Position numbers and translations under genes: made by a program | Assembly: GCA_003695565.1 (NCBI GenBank) | Contig: RFIQ01000228.1 | Span: 1-34,859, forward strand | Reading direction: 5' to 3' | Length of the DNA stretch: 34,859 bases | From: Planctomycetota bacterium | Lineage (GTDB): Bacteria; Planctomycetota; Planctomycetia; Pirellulales; Pirellulaceae | Shown here: piece after piece, positions 1 to 8,938 of the stretch | Layout of the letters: every line of letters begins with the position of its first letter | Position numbering within the stretch: the stretch's first letter is position 1 | Notes under the pieces: generated by a model | Database searches by the model: none | What the model was told of the DNA's origin: nothing | What the model saw: the letters and a program-made list of their open reading frames with translations, nothing else

Positions 1-306
1 CACTCGCCGAGTGCATGCCGAAGCATCGCCGGGGATGGCTAGAGTGCGGTCTGTTCCACGGTGCAAGCAGACGGTACTGCCGTGGAGATTGGGCGTGGGT
101 TGGCGCATGTGGGTTGGGTTGGTGGGGCGGACGGACGTTGGTTACCCCAGGGGAGAGGCACTTCCGGCGGAAGTGCCCCACCTGGGAAGCGTTGGCATGA
201 TGGTCGACGCTGGCTGCGCTGGCGGAAGTGCTCCACGTGGCTTGCACTCGCCGAGTGCATGCCGAAGCATCGCCGAGGATGGCTAGAGTGGGGGCTGTGC
301 CAACGC
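1..306. repeat. Repeat-rich intergenic DNA with small hairpins
   Basis: No gene is supported here. A 46-bp sequence at 1-46 recurs at 245-290 with a single mismatch. The second copy contains the perfect hairpin gcactc-gcc-gagtgc (244-258). A further perfect hairpin has arms 157-165 and 169-177 around the loop ggc. The element ggcggaagtgc occurs near 167 and again at 221. The stretch lies downstream of the HNH nuclease gene and runs off the window edge, so the full extent of the repeat is unknown. Confidence 0.75.
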
Positions 307-930
307 TTAGGCCGTCGCCGACTTCGATGTATCGCGCACAAAGGTTCTCCACGAAGCGTATCGCGGATCGTCGATCGAGATGGCCATGGCTGGGTTCTCA
401 CGCGGTTTGCGCGGCGTGCTGAGCAGCTTCATGCCGGCTTGCGCGGGCGTGCGGCCACCCTTGCGGGCGTTGCACTGCTTACAGCAGCAGACGATGTTTT
501 CCCAAGTGGTCCGACCACCCAACGACCGTGGGACAACGTGATCCAAACTCAACTGGCTCAGCGGCCGCTTCTCCCCACAATACTGGCATTGATGGTCGTC
601 GCGCGCGAAGAGATTTTTGCGATTGAATCGCACCGTGGTCTTGGGCATGCGATCGAAACGAGTCAGCCGGACGATCCGCGGTACCTGGATTTCAAACCCG
701 ACCGCTTGCAGGTAATCTTCCTCAGGCTGCTTTTCCAGCGACAACAACTGGCTAAGCTCACACCAGGCATCGAAATCGTAATTGGCGTAGTTGCCGTCCT
801 CGATGGTGATGACTTCGGCGCAGCCTCGGTACAGCAGCGTCATTGCGCGGCGCACGTTGATGATGCGAATCGCCATGTAGTATCGGTTCAACACAAGTAC
901 GCTGCACTGCAACGCCGAGCCGTCGGCCAT
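307..930 (-). CDS. HNH endonuclease family protein
   Basis: This 207-residue protein has a C-terminal HNH nuclease fold. Two zinc-knuckle cysteine pairs are visible (C115/C118 and C150/C153). The catalytic DH is at 130-131 in LSLDHVVPRSLGG, and the domain closes with WENIVCCCKQCNARKGG. HNH domains cut DNA with a metal ion, but this family of stand-alone proteins has no firmly known role. The N-terminal part (SVLVLNRYYMAIRIINVRRA) resembles homologues I recall from planctomycetes. The start is well set by a strong ribosome binding site, ggaggt, five bases before the ATG. No restriction methylase or mobile element lies beside it, so a housekeeping or repair role is as likely as a selfish one. 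Confidence 0.88.
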   Translation of the reverse strand: MADGSALQCSVLVLNRYYMAIRIINVRRAMTLLYRGCAEVITIEDGNYANYDFDAWCELSQLLSLEKQPEEDYLQAVGFEIQVPRIVRLTRFDRMPKTTVRFNRKNLFARDDHQCQYCGEKRPLSQLSLDHVVPRSLGGRTTWENIVCCCKQCNARKGGRTPAQAGMKLLSTPRKPRENPAMAISIDDPRYASWRTFVRDTSKSATA

Positions 931-1096
931 GGATTACCTCCCATTCCGTTTTCGCATTGGCGGTGTTTAAGTGGTTTATTCTACCGCACCCCGCCGCATA
1001 AGGCTACTCGATCCAACCATGTCGCCCAGTCGCCGCAATCGCAGATCCACGCCTTCCTCTGGACGTCGAGCCCCTGTCGCCGGTCCGCTGTCGGGG

Positions 1097-2446
1097 ATGT
1101 GCGTTCCGCCGCAAGCCCGCATTCCCACCGTAGTTGTGTCGCGCCCCACCTGGCACCCAAATGTTTATCGCAAGCGGATATGGCGGGTTTTTGGCTATCC
1201 CCAACCGGGTGACTGGGTGGCGGTTGCGGCCCGCGACGGCGACTCCGCGAACCGGGGCGCAGAGGGGGACGGCCCTGGCGTTTCAGGTGCCGATCCCGAC
1301 GGGGACACCACCGCGACGAAGGGGCAAGCCGCGACCACCCCGACAATCATGGGACAGTCTTCCGCAGGGGAGCGTTCGCCGAAGGTGTTCGGATTCGGGT
1401 GGTACAACCCGAAATCGGAAATCGCGGTACGCATTGCGCGGTGGGGAACGCAACCGCCTGGAGAAACGTTTTGGCAACAAATCCTGCAGCGCGCGGTCGC
1501 CTTGCGGTGCGATGCATTGCGGCTGGATAGTGTCACCGATTGCTACCGGGTGATCCACGCCGAAGCGGATGGCATCCCTGGGCTGGTCATCGATCGGTAT
1601 GCCGATGTGCTCAGTGCGGAAGTGTTCAGCATGGCGGCTGGTTTGCGCGCCATCGAGATACTGGAACGGTTGCAGGAGATGCTGGGTACGCGTCATTGGT
1701 TGATCCAGCCGGCACCGCACCTGCTCAGCCAAGAGGGAGTCGAAGTGCCGCGTCAGCAGTCGAGCGACTTGCCTCGCCGCGTGACCATCCGCGAGCACGA
1801 TTGGAAATTCCACGTGGACTTTTCCACGGGGCATAAAACGGGATTTTTTTGCGACCAACGGGACAACCGCCACCGCCTGCAGCAGTGGTGCGAGGGCAAG
1901 GAAGTGTTGGATCTGTGCTGTTATACGGGCGGTTTCTCCGTGGCTGCCGCTCGGGGAGGTGCATCGTCGGTTGTGGGAGTCGATCTGGATGGCGAGCCGC
2001 TGGAATTGGCTCGCAAGAATGCTGCCCTCAATGATGTGAAAATCAAATTCACCCAAGCGGACGCGTTTGGCTACATGCGGGATATGCTGCGCGGCGGACG
2101 CCAGTTCGATGTGGTGGTGCTGGACCCTCCCAAGTTGATCCGCAATCGCGCGGAATTGGATGAGGGGACGCGCAAGCACTTCGACCTGAACCGGTTGGCG
2201 GTCCAATTGGTCCGACCCGGCGGATTGTTGCTGACTTGTAGCTGCGCCGGATTGTTGGCCGAACGCGATTTCCTGCGATTGCTCTACGCTGCAGTACGCA
2301 GTGCTGAGCAGCCGACTGCGTGGAATCCCGATCCACCGGTGCGATCGGCTCAAGTGCTGGCTCGCACCGGTGCAGCGCCCTGCCATCCCATCGCCGCCCG
2401 ATGCCCGGAAACGGAGTATCTGAAAGCCGTTTGGATGCGGCTATAG
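1097..2446 (+). CDS. rlmI: RlmI-like class I SAM-dependent rRNA methyltransferase (copy 1)
   Basis: Probable 23S rRNA m5C methyltransferase (449 residues) of the RlmI family. The N-terminal PUA RNA-binding domain contains HPNVYRKRIWR and FGWYNPKSEIAVRI. The catalytic Rossmann domain contains TGFFCDQRDNR, LDLCCYTGGFSVAAA (SAM site), DPPK at residues 343-346 and the motif VI cysteines SCSC at 382-ish (C381 and C383). About 45 low-complexity residues (Gly/Asp/Ala/Thr-rich) interrupt the PUA domain, which explains why it is longer than the roughly 400-residue norm. An open frame extends upstream to an ATG at 1019 and a GTG at 971. I chose 1097 because the PUA domain begins right after it. A second homologue lies at 19165, so one of the two may modify a different site. 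Confidence 0.85.
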   Translation: MCVPPQARIPTVVVSRPTWHPNVYRKRIWRVFGYPQPGDWVAVAARDGDSANRGAEGDGPGVSGADPDGDTTATKGQAATTPTIMGQSSAGERSPKVFGFGWYNPKSEIAVRIARWGTQPPGETFWQQILQRAVALRCDALRLDSVTDCYRVIHAEADGIPGLVIDRYADVLSAEVFSMAAGLRAIEILERLQEMLGTRHWLIQPAPHLLSQEGVEVPRQQSSDLPRRVTIREHDWKFHVDFSTGHKTGFFCDQRDNRHRLQQWCEGKEVLDLCCYTGGFSVAAARGGASSVVGVDLDGEPLELARKNAALNDVKIKFTQADAFGYMRDMLRGGRQFDVVVLDPPKLIRNRAELDEGTRKHFDLNRLAVQLVRPGGLLLTCSCAGLLAERDFLRLLYAAVRSAEQPTAWNPDPPVRSAQVLARTGAAPCHPIAARCPETEYLKAVWMRL

Positions 2447-2790
2447 CCGGGCCTGCGCGCCTTCCCTCCCCAGGTAACTTGGGCCGGTACCCCTTGGCTG
2501 GTGCGGCCTCACCGCGTGAATTGCGTGGGGGGGAACATCCGTAAGTGGTCGCGGAGCCGCCTGAACGGTCGGCAGCGCGCACCAATCGACTTGACCGCAG
2601 TGGCCGACTGCCCACAATCGGCGGATCGGGCTACCATGATGGAACGAGGCTGACCCGGTCAGAGGGAGGCACGGAAAGGACCGTGACGGAAGGTGCCCCG
2701 CCACCGGCGCGACCTCCTTCGACCTACGCCAAGGGGCTTCGGATTGCTGGGCCCCGGATTACTCCACCTCAAGCACACACAAGATTCCGC
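2447..2790. other. Intergenic region before trpB, no gene seen
   Basis: This 344-base stretch separates the methyltransferase from trpB. The trpB frame is open through part of it, but without recognisable family sequence. No leader peptide rich in tryptophan codons, T-box or TRAP-type repeat was seen, so no trp attenuation system can be claimed. A possible sigma-70 promoter is listed separately. Confidence 0.6.
2591..2618 (+). promoter_or_regulatory. Candidate sigma-70 promoter for trpBA
   Basis: TTGACC at 2591-2596 (5 of 6 matches to the -35 consensus) is followed after 16 bases by cacaat at 2613-2618 (4 of 6 to the -10). It lies about 170 bases before trpB. The -10 is weak and the match could be chance. 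Confidence 0.3.
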
Positions 2791-4017
2791 ATGACGACCG
2801 ACTCAAACCCCTCGACGATGCGGCTCAGCCAATTGCCGGACGCCCACGGGCGTTTTGGGCCCTACGGCGGGCGCTACGTTCCCGAGACCCTGACCCGAGC
2901 CTTGGAGGAACTGGAGCGGGAGTATGCCGCGGCACGGGAGGACGTCGCATTCCGCCGGGAGCTGGACGAACTGCTGGCCCAGTTCGTGGGCCGACCTTCC
3001 CCGATCTACCATGCCCGCCGACTGTCGGAGATGGCCGGAGGGGCGCAGATCTGGTTCAAACGCGAAGATCTGAACCATACGGGCGCCCACAAGATTAACA
3101 ACACGTTGGGTCAAGCGTTGTTGACCCTCCGCATGGGCAAGCAGCGCGTGATCGCCGAGACGGGGGCGGGACAGCATGGCGTGGCGACCGCCACCGCATG
3201 TGCCCACTTCGGAATTCCCTGCGTGGTGTACATGGGGGCCGAAGACGTTCGCCGTCAACGTCCCAACGTGTTCAGCATGAAATTGTTAGGGGCGGAAGTG
3301 CGACCGGTGACCAGCGGATCGCGGACGTTACGCGATGCAGTGAACGAGGCATTGCGAGATTGGATGGCTTCGGTCGAGACCACGCATTACATCATTGGTT
3401 CGGTGATAGGTCCCCACCCGTTTCCCATGATGGTCCGCGATTTTCAAGCAGTGATTGGCAGGGAGGCGCGCCAGCAGTCGCTCGATACATTCGGACGCTT
3501 GCCCGACACCGTCGTGGCATGTGTCGGTGGTGGGTCCAACGCGGCTGGTATGTTCTATCCGTTTATCGATGACGATCAGGTGCGATTGGTGGGAGTGGAA
3601 GCGGGGGGTATTTCTCCCGAACCGGGGCAGAATGCATCGCCGCTGACCCACGGCGCACCCGGCGTGTTGCACGGCAGTCGCAGCTACGTCATGCAGGACG
3701 AAGATGGGCAAACTTCGCCGGTTCACTCGGTGTCGGCGGGCCTGGATTACCCCGGGGTAGGTCCCGAACACAGTTATTGGCGCGACGTCGGTCGTGTCGA
3801 GTACACGGAATGCCGCGACGACACGGCGCTGAAGACTTTCGATCTGGTGGCCAAGACCGAAGGGATCCTGCCGGCGTTGGAGTCGTCGCATGCGATTGCC
3901 AAGGCCATGGAATTGGCCGCAACGATGCCCGCCGACAAGATCGTCATGGTCTGTCTGTCCGGCCGCGGTGACAAGGACGCTGCCGAAATCGCTCGCCTGC
4001 GGGGCGAAGAGTACTAA
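2791..4017 (+). CDS. trpB: Tryptophan synthase beta subunit
   Basis: TrpB (408 residues, normal for the family) joins indole with serine to give tryptophan, using PLP. The PLP lysine is K101 in GAHKINN. The catalytic glutamate is E123 in AETGAGQHG. The phosphate-binding glycine loop is GGGSNAAG near 245-252, and the C-terminal CLSGRGDKD holds the serine that contacts the PLP ring nitrogen. The frame is open 246 bases upstream, but the family sequence ([14 protein letters not shown]) starts shortly after the ATG at 2791, so that start is preferred. trpA follows after 57 bases on the same strand. The other trp genes are not in the window, as is common where trpBA is split from the rest of the pathway. 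Confidence 0.97.
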   Translation: MTTDSNPSTMRLSQLPDAHGRFGPYGGRYVPETLTRALEELEREYAAAREDVAFRRELDELLAQFVGRPSPIYHARRLSEMAGGAQIWFKREDLNHTGAHKINNTLGQALLTLRMGKQRVIAETGAGQHGVATATACAHFGIPCVVYMGAEDVRRQRPNVFSMKLLGAEVRPVTSGSRTLRDAVNEALRDWMASVETTHYIIGSVIGPHPFPMMVRDFQAVIGREARQQSLDTFGRLPDTVVACVGGGSNAAGMFYPFIDDDQVRLVGVEAGGISPEPGQNASPLTHGAPGVLHGSRSYVMQDEDGQTSPVHSVSAGLDYPGVGPEHSYWRDVGRVEYTECRDDTALKTFDLVAKTEGILPALESSHAIAKAMELAATMPADKIVMVCLSGRGDKDAAEIARLRGEEY

Positions 4018-4074
4018 GCCCGCCCCATAGAAACCGGATTTTTCGACTCCATCAGGAGAAAGCTAGCCGCACCC

Positions 4075-4881
4075 ATGTCAGCGATTGACGAACGATTCCA
4101 ACAGTTGCGCGAAGCGGGAAAGAAGGCATTCATTCCGTTTGTCACGGCAGGAGATCCCTCGTTGGACATGACGACCCGCGTGCTGCGCGAATTGGCACAG
4201 GCCGGCGCTTCGATCGCTGAAGTCGGGGTGCCGTACAGCGATCCGATCGCCGACGGACCAGTCATCCAAGCCTCGTATACGCGGGCTCTGGACTCCGGAT
4301 TCCGCCTGCGCGAGTTGTGGCCCGCTATGGCCCAGTGCCGAGCTGACTTGGGGCAGATGCCGTTGGTCAGCATGATCAGTTATTCAATCATCCATCGCAT
4401 GGGCATCGATGCATTCTTGGATAGCGCTCAGGGAGCCGGCTTCTCCGGTGCGATCGTGCCCGACCTGCTGTTGGAGGAAGGCGACACATTGCGCAGCGCT
4501 GCTCGGCAGCGAGATTTCAGCTTGATTCATCTGGTTACACCCACCACCGACCGCGACCGGATGGTGCGCATCGCGGAAGCTTCGACCGGATTTCTGTATT
4601 TCGTTTCCGTGACCGGGATCACCGGCGAACGAAACGAGTTGCCTGCCGAACTGCTGGATCAAGTCGCCTGGTTGAAGGCTCGGACCGAACTGCCGGTGTG
4701 CGTGGGGTTTGGTATCAGCCGACCCGAGCACGTGCGGATGTTGCGGCCGATTGCCGACGGCGTGATCGTCGGCTCGGCCATCGTCCGTCGGTTGGCAGAG
4801 CATGCCGATGCCGACACCGCGCTCGGTGCTGTCCGACAACTGGCCGCGGAGTTGATCGAGGCGTTGGAGGAAGATGCCTGA
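4075..4881 (+). CDS. trpA: Tryptophan synthase alpha subunit
   Basis: TrpA (268 residues, standard length) cleaves indole-3-glycerol phosphate to indole, which is channelled to TrpB. The two catalytic acids sit at the canonical positions, E49 (AEVGVPYSDP) and D60 (IADGP). The C-terminal phosphate-binding part includes VCVGFGISRPEHV and GVIVGSAIV. A purine-rich aggaga lies about 15 bases before the ATG. It is 57 bases behind trpB, so the two are almost certainly one operon and their products form the alpha2-beta2 complex in the cytoplasm. The gene ends 72 bases before the convergent comB-like gene. Confidence 0.97.
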   Translation: MSAIDERFQQLREAGKKAFIPFVTAGDPSLDMTTRVLRELAQAGASIAEVGVPYSDPIADGPVIQASYTRALDSGFRLRELWPAMAQCRADLGQMPLVSMISYSIIHRMGIDAFLDSAQGAGFSGAIVPDLLLEEGDTLRSAARQRDFSLIHLVTPTTDRDRMVRIAEASTGFLYFVSVTGITGERNELPAELLDQVAWLKARTELPVCVGFGISRPEHVRMLRPIADGVIVGSAIVRRLAEHADADTALGAVRQLAAELIEALEEDA

Positions 4882-4896
4882 GCGTCGGCCTATCCG

Positions 4897-4922
4897 CGTC
4901 CGGTCCGGGAACAGGCCGGACG
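4897..4922. terminator. Hairpin between convergent trpA and comB
   Basis: The arms cgtccgg (4897-4903) and ccggacg (4916-4922) pair perfectly around a 12-base loop. It lies just downstream of the trpA stop, between convergent genes. There is no T-tract, so intrinsic termination is uncertain. Confidence 0.35.
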
Positions 4923-4953
4923 TGCGATGGTGCCAAGCCCGGGCGGACGGGGT

Positions 4954-5760
4954 TCACACCCACACACCTTGAAAACCGCAGTCCGGCGAGACTAGTCGAG
5001 GGATAACGTTCCAGCGATCCAGCTCCGCAGCCAACGCCAGATCGTCTTGGTAGCCGGCGGCTATCAAGTTTTTCCCACCATCTGTTTGTGCAAAGAAAGT
5101 TTGGATGCTTTCTCTCTCCAGCGGCTGCCCTGACTGCGGATCGCCAACATGCTTTGAACAAACGCGGTTCCACAATGCAAGTGCCTGTAGGCTGTCTTCG
5201 TCGGTGACGGGAAAGTCACCAGCCGCCAGAATGGCACCCGCCGTCAGCAGGTCCTCGCCAGCGATGGTTCCATTGGTTCCCGCGCACAGTATCCGGATAT
5301 CGGCGGGCGAGGGGCCGGCGCGGCTCGACTTCCACAAGAAACGGGCAATAGCCTGGCGATTCAGCAGCGAACCGAGCAGAATCGTGCCGGCACGCTGGGC
5401 CGCGGCCACGGCCCGCGTTCCATTGGTCGTGGTGAAAATCAGAGTTCTTCCCCCGACGCGACCGCGGGTGTACTCGCTGGGACTGTTGCCCAGATCGAAC
5501 CCGGGAATCGGTTTGCACTCCCGCTCCCCGCACAACAGGACGGGACCGCTCAATGCATCGCGCTGCGCCATTGCCTCGGAAATGCTACCGGCAACATGGA
5601 TGGCCGATGCCTGGTGGGCCAACGCCGTGCAGGCACAGGAAGTGAATCGCAGCGTATCGATGACGACGACCGTAGTTCGCTGGTCCACCGCCCCCAGTCG
5701 TTCGGGCAGGGTCGCCACACGGATGTTCGGTCGCTCTGGTTGGGTTGGCGTGTTCATCAT
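4954..5760 (-). CDS. comB: ComB family 2-phosphosulfolactate phosphatase-like protein
   Basis: This 268-residue protein matches the ComB family by its ordered motifs: VVVIDTLRFTS near the N-terminus, LLCGERECKPIPGFDLGNSP, TTTNGTRAV and ILCAGTNGTIAGEDLLTAGA. Characterised members are Mg-dependent phosphatases that remove phosphate from 2-phosphosulfolactate, a step toward sulfolactate or coenzyme M. Many bacteria without coenzyme M carry homologues, so the substrate here is unproven. The frame is open upstream to 5850. Two adjacent ATGs (5760 and 5757) lie directly before the conserved part, and neither has an obvious ribosome binding site. No comA or comC homologue is nearby. It is convergent with trpA. 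Confidence 0.82.
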   Translation of the reverse strand: MMNTPTQPERPNIRVATLPERLGAVDQRTTVVVIDTLRFTSCACTALAHQASAIHVAGSISEAMAQRDALSGPVLLCGERECKPIPGFDLGNSPSEYTRGRVGGRTLIFTTTNGTRAVAAAQRAGTILLGSLLNRQAIARFLWKSSRAGPSPADIRILCAGTNGTIAGEDLLTAGAILAAGDFPVTDEDSLQALALWNRVCSKHVGDPQSGQPLERESIQTFFAQTDGGKNLIAAGYQDDLALAAELDRWNVIPRLVSPDCGFQGVWV

Positions 5761-5854
5761 GCACGTTGTACGGCATGGGGAGGGAACTGTCACGCCCCAT
5801 GCATTCCTGTCATGGTGGCCGCGCGTCGATTGCGTAGAATGAGGATCCATCGCG

Positions 5855-5997
5855 GATTCCGGCAGGGACTGCCGGGCGACTTTGGGGCTGGAGCGGAAGG
5901 CAGGTTACAAGTTTCCGGCAGGAACAGGTGGGCGACTTTGGATTGGGGCGGAAGGTAGGTTGGAAGATTCCGGCAGGGACTGCCGGGCGACTTTGGG
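5855..5997 (+). repeat. Tandem ~55-bp hairpin repeat in the recQ leader (2.6 copies)
   Basis: Three copies of a repeat start at 5855, 5911 and 5966, with periods of 56 and 55 bases. The third is partial and ends 15 bases before the recQ start codon. Copies 1 and 3 carry the perfect hairpin ccggcag-GGA-ctgccgg (5859-5875 and 5970-5986) followed by gcgactttgg. Copy 2 has lost stem pairing. The same hairpin plan, with a different but still paired stem, occurs inside the ydbT-like gene at 16672-16779. Confidence 0.85.
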
Positions 5998-6012
5998 AAT
6001 GGGACTGAGAGA

Positions 6013-8628
6013 ATGAGCGTCAGCCAGCAAGCCGACTCCTTGAGCAACGCGTTGCAGCAGTTTGGGCTGACCGAGTTCCGGCCTGGGCAGCGTGAGGTGA
6101 TCGAAGCCATCCTGGCGGGGCACGATTGCATGTGCATCATGCCCACCGGCGGGGGAAAGAGCTTGTGCTACCAATTGCCTAGCGTGATCCGTGCAGGATT
6201 GACGATCGTCGTTTCGCCTCTGATCGCCTTGATGAAGGACCAGGTCGATTCGCTCCAGGCCCGGGGGATCCCGGCTACGTTGATCAACAGCACCTTGTCC
6301 GCCGCCCAGCAACAGCAGCGGTTGCAGGAAGTGGCAGCGGGGAAATACCGCCTGGTGTATGTGGCCCCGGAACGGCTGCGCAATCCGCGGTTCGTGGATG
6401 CGATTCGGGCCACGCCGATCCAGTTGTTGGCTATTGACGAGGCCCATTGCATCAGCCAGTGGGGCCACGACTTTCGCCCCGATTATGCCCGCATCGGCCA
6501 GTTTCGCGAAGTGCTTGGCGGGGTGCAAACCATCGCCCTGACGGCCACGGCCACGCCGCGCGTGCGCGACGATATCTGCGATGTACTGCGTCTGAGGAAG
6601 CCCAAGCAGTTCATGAGCGGTTTTGCCCGCCCGAATCTCCACTTCGGCGTGGTACAGGCCAACGCCGATCGTGAGAAGCTGGAACAGGTGGGACGTTTTC
6701 TCCAGCAGCAACCGGGGGCGGGAATTATCTACTGCGCTACCCGCAAACGATGCGATACCGTCGTCGAGTACATCGCCGAGCAGCTCCATATTCCCGTCGG
6801 CGCGTACCATGCCGGTTTGCTACCCGAGCAGCGTCGGGCGATCCAGGATCGTTTCATGAACGATGACTTGCGCATCGTCGTAGCCACCAATGCATTTGGC
6901 ATGGGAATCGACAAGCCCGATTTGCGTTTCGTAATCCATTTCAATATGCCCGGCTCGCTGGAAGCGTATTATCAGGAGGCCGGGCGCGCGGGGCGCGATG
7001 GTCTGCGCAGCACGTGCGTGATGCTGTACGCCTACCAGGATCGGTATATTCAAGAATTCTTTATCGACAATCGATATCCCTCCCGCGAGCTGATTCAGCA
7101 GGTCTACGAATTCCTGCAGGAAATCGACGAGGATCCGATCGAGATGACCATGGAGGAGATCAAGACGGCCCTCGGTTTGAGCGTCTCCGCCGAGGCCATC
7201 GGTAGTTGCTTGAAAATTCTGGCGCGGACACGCGTGCTGGAACGGCTGGAAGCCGGAGGCGGGATGGCGCGGGTCTGCCTGGACAGCAACCTGCCCACCC
7301 TCGTCGACTTGTTGCCGCGAGAGGCAAAGACGCAGCGAACCGTGCTGCGGGCTCTCGAACAAATGGTGGGTGATCGGCGGGGCGAGGAGGTGTACGTCCA
7401 TCCCGATGCGCTGTCCAGACGCACGCAGTTGGATCGCAAGCAGATCCAACGGGCGTTGCGGGAATTGAACAAGCTGGAGGCGGTCGATTACGTACCACCG
7501 TTTCGTGGCCGGGCGACCCACTTTCGCCGCCGCGATGTGCCGTTCGAACGGTTGGGGATCGACTTCGATCACCTTCGCAAGATGAAGGAGGTCGAGTACG
7601 AACGGCTGAACCAGGTGGTGGGCTACGCTCAGTCCAGCCTTTGCCGGCAGCGGGCGATTTTGCGTTACTTCGGCGATACCTCCGCGGACAACTGTGGTCA
7701 ATGCGATCGGTGCCAGCGGCGGCGTGGCTGGCCGCAGATCCCCGCCCCTGCAACGGCGGCCGCCAACCCGACTCCGGGGCAATCTGGCGAACCGGGCCAA
7801 ACCGGTTCTCCCAGTGGCAACGACCGAGCGGTCGGTGCCGATCAGGAGGCCGATCAGGCGGTGGTGTGTGCCGGCGATGATCCGTTGGTGCTCGCTGCCT
7901 TGGAAGCAATCGTGGACGCGGTGCGCAGGACGCACGGCCGAATTGGAAAACAATTGATTGCACAATTCTTGTGCGGTTCGCAGAACGCCAAAGTCCAGAA
8001 GATGGGGCTGACCCGGCTGGCCGGTTTCGGCATGCTGTCCGATTTGCGACAGGCCGATGCCGTCGAGGCGCTCGAAGCGTTGTTGCATGCCGGAGTTTTG
8101 ACGCAGCACGAGGTGACTCGCAATCGGCCAACGATTTCGGTTTCCGAAGAAGTGGGGCAGGGGAGGGAGGTCCGGACGGCGTTGGCTCGCGTTCCCCTCG
8201 ATCGAAGCCTGGCCGAGAAACTGCAGGCCATCGGCCGCCGCGTGGCCCGACCCCAACAGGCTGCCCAGCAGCGGATGGGGGAACAGGCCCGTCGCGAAGG
8301 GCAAGAGGCCTCTCCCGCACCGGCCCCGCGCGATCGCCATCGGGTCGATCCGCCGCCGCAGCAGCAGCGGGATGCAGCGCAGGGGGAAACCGCCTCCGAT
8401 TTCACCTGGACGATCATGCTGTTCCGCCAAGGAGCCGATTGGGGGCAGGTTCGCGCGATTCGGCGGATGTCTGATGACGAACTGGCGGCGAGTCTGTGCG
8501 ACGCATTGGCAGCCGGGAGGGCTTTGGAGGCGAAGTGGATCGCTTGCCCGCAGGATCAAACGCCGACACCCGGTCAGCAACGCGTCCTCCGCGAGTTGCG
8601 GCGGCGACGGGCCGCCGGTCTGACGTAG
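6013..8628 (+). CDS. recQ: ATP-dependent DNA helicase RecQ, long form
   Basis: RecQ unwinds DNA 3'-to-5' in recombination and fork repair. The superfamily 2 motifs are complete: Walker A PTGGGKS (44-50), DEAH (142-145), ALTATA and GRAGRDG. The four zinc cysteines are C544, C561, C564 and C567. Between helicase and zinc domain lies an extra helical or winged region (about 370-520). After a Pro/Ala linker comes an RQC winged helix (about 620-700; KQLIAQFLCGSQNAKVQKMGLTRL region). A second charged linker follows, then a C-terminal segment (about 795-840; FTWTIMLFRQGADWGQVRAI) that resembles the HTH_40-like tail of some RecQs. No HRDC domain is visible. At 871 residues it is much longer than the roughly 610 of E. 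coli RecQ. The ATG lies just behind a tandem hairpin repeat. Confidence 0.94.
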   Translation: MSVSQQADSLSNALQQFGLTEFRPGQREVIEAILAGHDCMCIMPTGGGKSLCYQLPSVIRAGLTIVVSPLIALMKDQVDSLQARGIPATLINSTLSAAQQQQRLQEVAAGKYRLVYVAPERLRNPRFVDAIRATPIQLLAIDEAHCISQWGHDFRPDYARIGQFREVLGGVQTIALTATATPRVRDDICDVLRLRKPKQFMSGFARPNLHFGVVQANADREKLEQVGRFLQQQPGAGIIYCATRKRCDTVVEYIAEQLHIPVGAYHAGLLPEQRRAIQDRFMNDDLRIVVATNAFGMGIDKPDLRFVIHFNMPGSLEAYYQEAGRAGRDGLRSTCVMLYAYQDRYIQEFFIDNRYPSRELIQQVYEFLQEIDEDPIEMTMEEIKTALGLSVSAEAIGSCLKILARTRVLERLEAGGGMARVCLDSNLPTLVDLLPREAKTQRTVLRALEQMVGDRRGEEVYVHPDALSRRTQLDRKQIQRALRELNKLEAVDYVPPFRGRATHFRRRDVPFERLGIDFDHLRKMKEVEYERLNQVVGYAQSSLCRQRAILRYFGDTSADNCGQCDRCQRRRGWPQIPAPATAAANPTPGQSGEPGQTGSPSGNDRAVGADQEADQAVVCAGDDPLVLAALEAIVDAVRRTHGRIGKQLIAQFLCGSQNAKVQKMGLTRLAGFGMLSDLRQADAVEALEALLHAGVLTQHEVTRNRPTISVSEEVGQGREVRTALARVPLDRSLAEKLQAIGRRVARPQQAAQQRMGEQARREGQEASPAPAPRDRHRVDPPPQQQRDAAQGETASDFTWTIMLFRQGADWGQVRAIRRMSDDELAASLCDALAAGRALEAKWIACPQDQTPTPGQQRVLRELRRRRAAGLT

Positions 8629-8938
8629 CTTGAAATCGGAGCTTTGCTCGAGTTCGCCGCCACAGCGCGGCAGACGAAAGCGCGGCAGACGAAGGCTCAC
8701 TGCTGGGGCGTCAAATTAGGCAAACAGGGGCGGCGATGCGGCTTGTACTGAAAGTGGTGGATGTACCGGTCGTACCGATTCGATCAATTATTCAGGCCCG
8801 GTAACGGCATCCCGAGTGCGATGCGGATGCAATTTTGGGGGAACGGGCCCAAGGACCGGGGGCGAAACTCCGCTTGGCGGACAGGGCGGCCGGTTCCAGG
8901 GAGGATGCGGGATACCAAGCGAACGGGAGTCGCGAACC
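8629..8938. other. Intergenic region after recQ, with a 15-bp tandem repeat
   Basis: This 310-base region contains no convincing gene. It holds an exact tandem duplication of a 15-mer, agcgcggcagacgaa, at 8664-8678 and 8679-8693. No clear terminator with a T-tract was found after recQ. Confidence 0.6.

Noticed and set aside
61-1212. 383-residue open frame on the plus strand
   Set aside because: It covers repeat DNA and the antisense of the HNH nuclease, with no family-like sequence.
2447-2790. trp leader peptide, T-box or riboswitch before trpB
   Set aside because: No short frame with clustered tryptophan codons and no T-box core or anti-terminator pairing was found.
6820-8700. 626-residue open frame on the minus strand
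   Set aside because: It is antisense to recQ, which has full helicase and zinc motifs.
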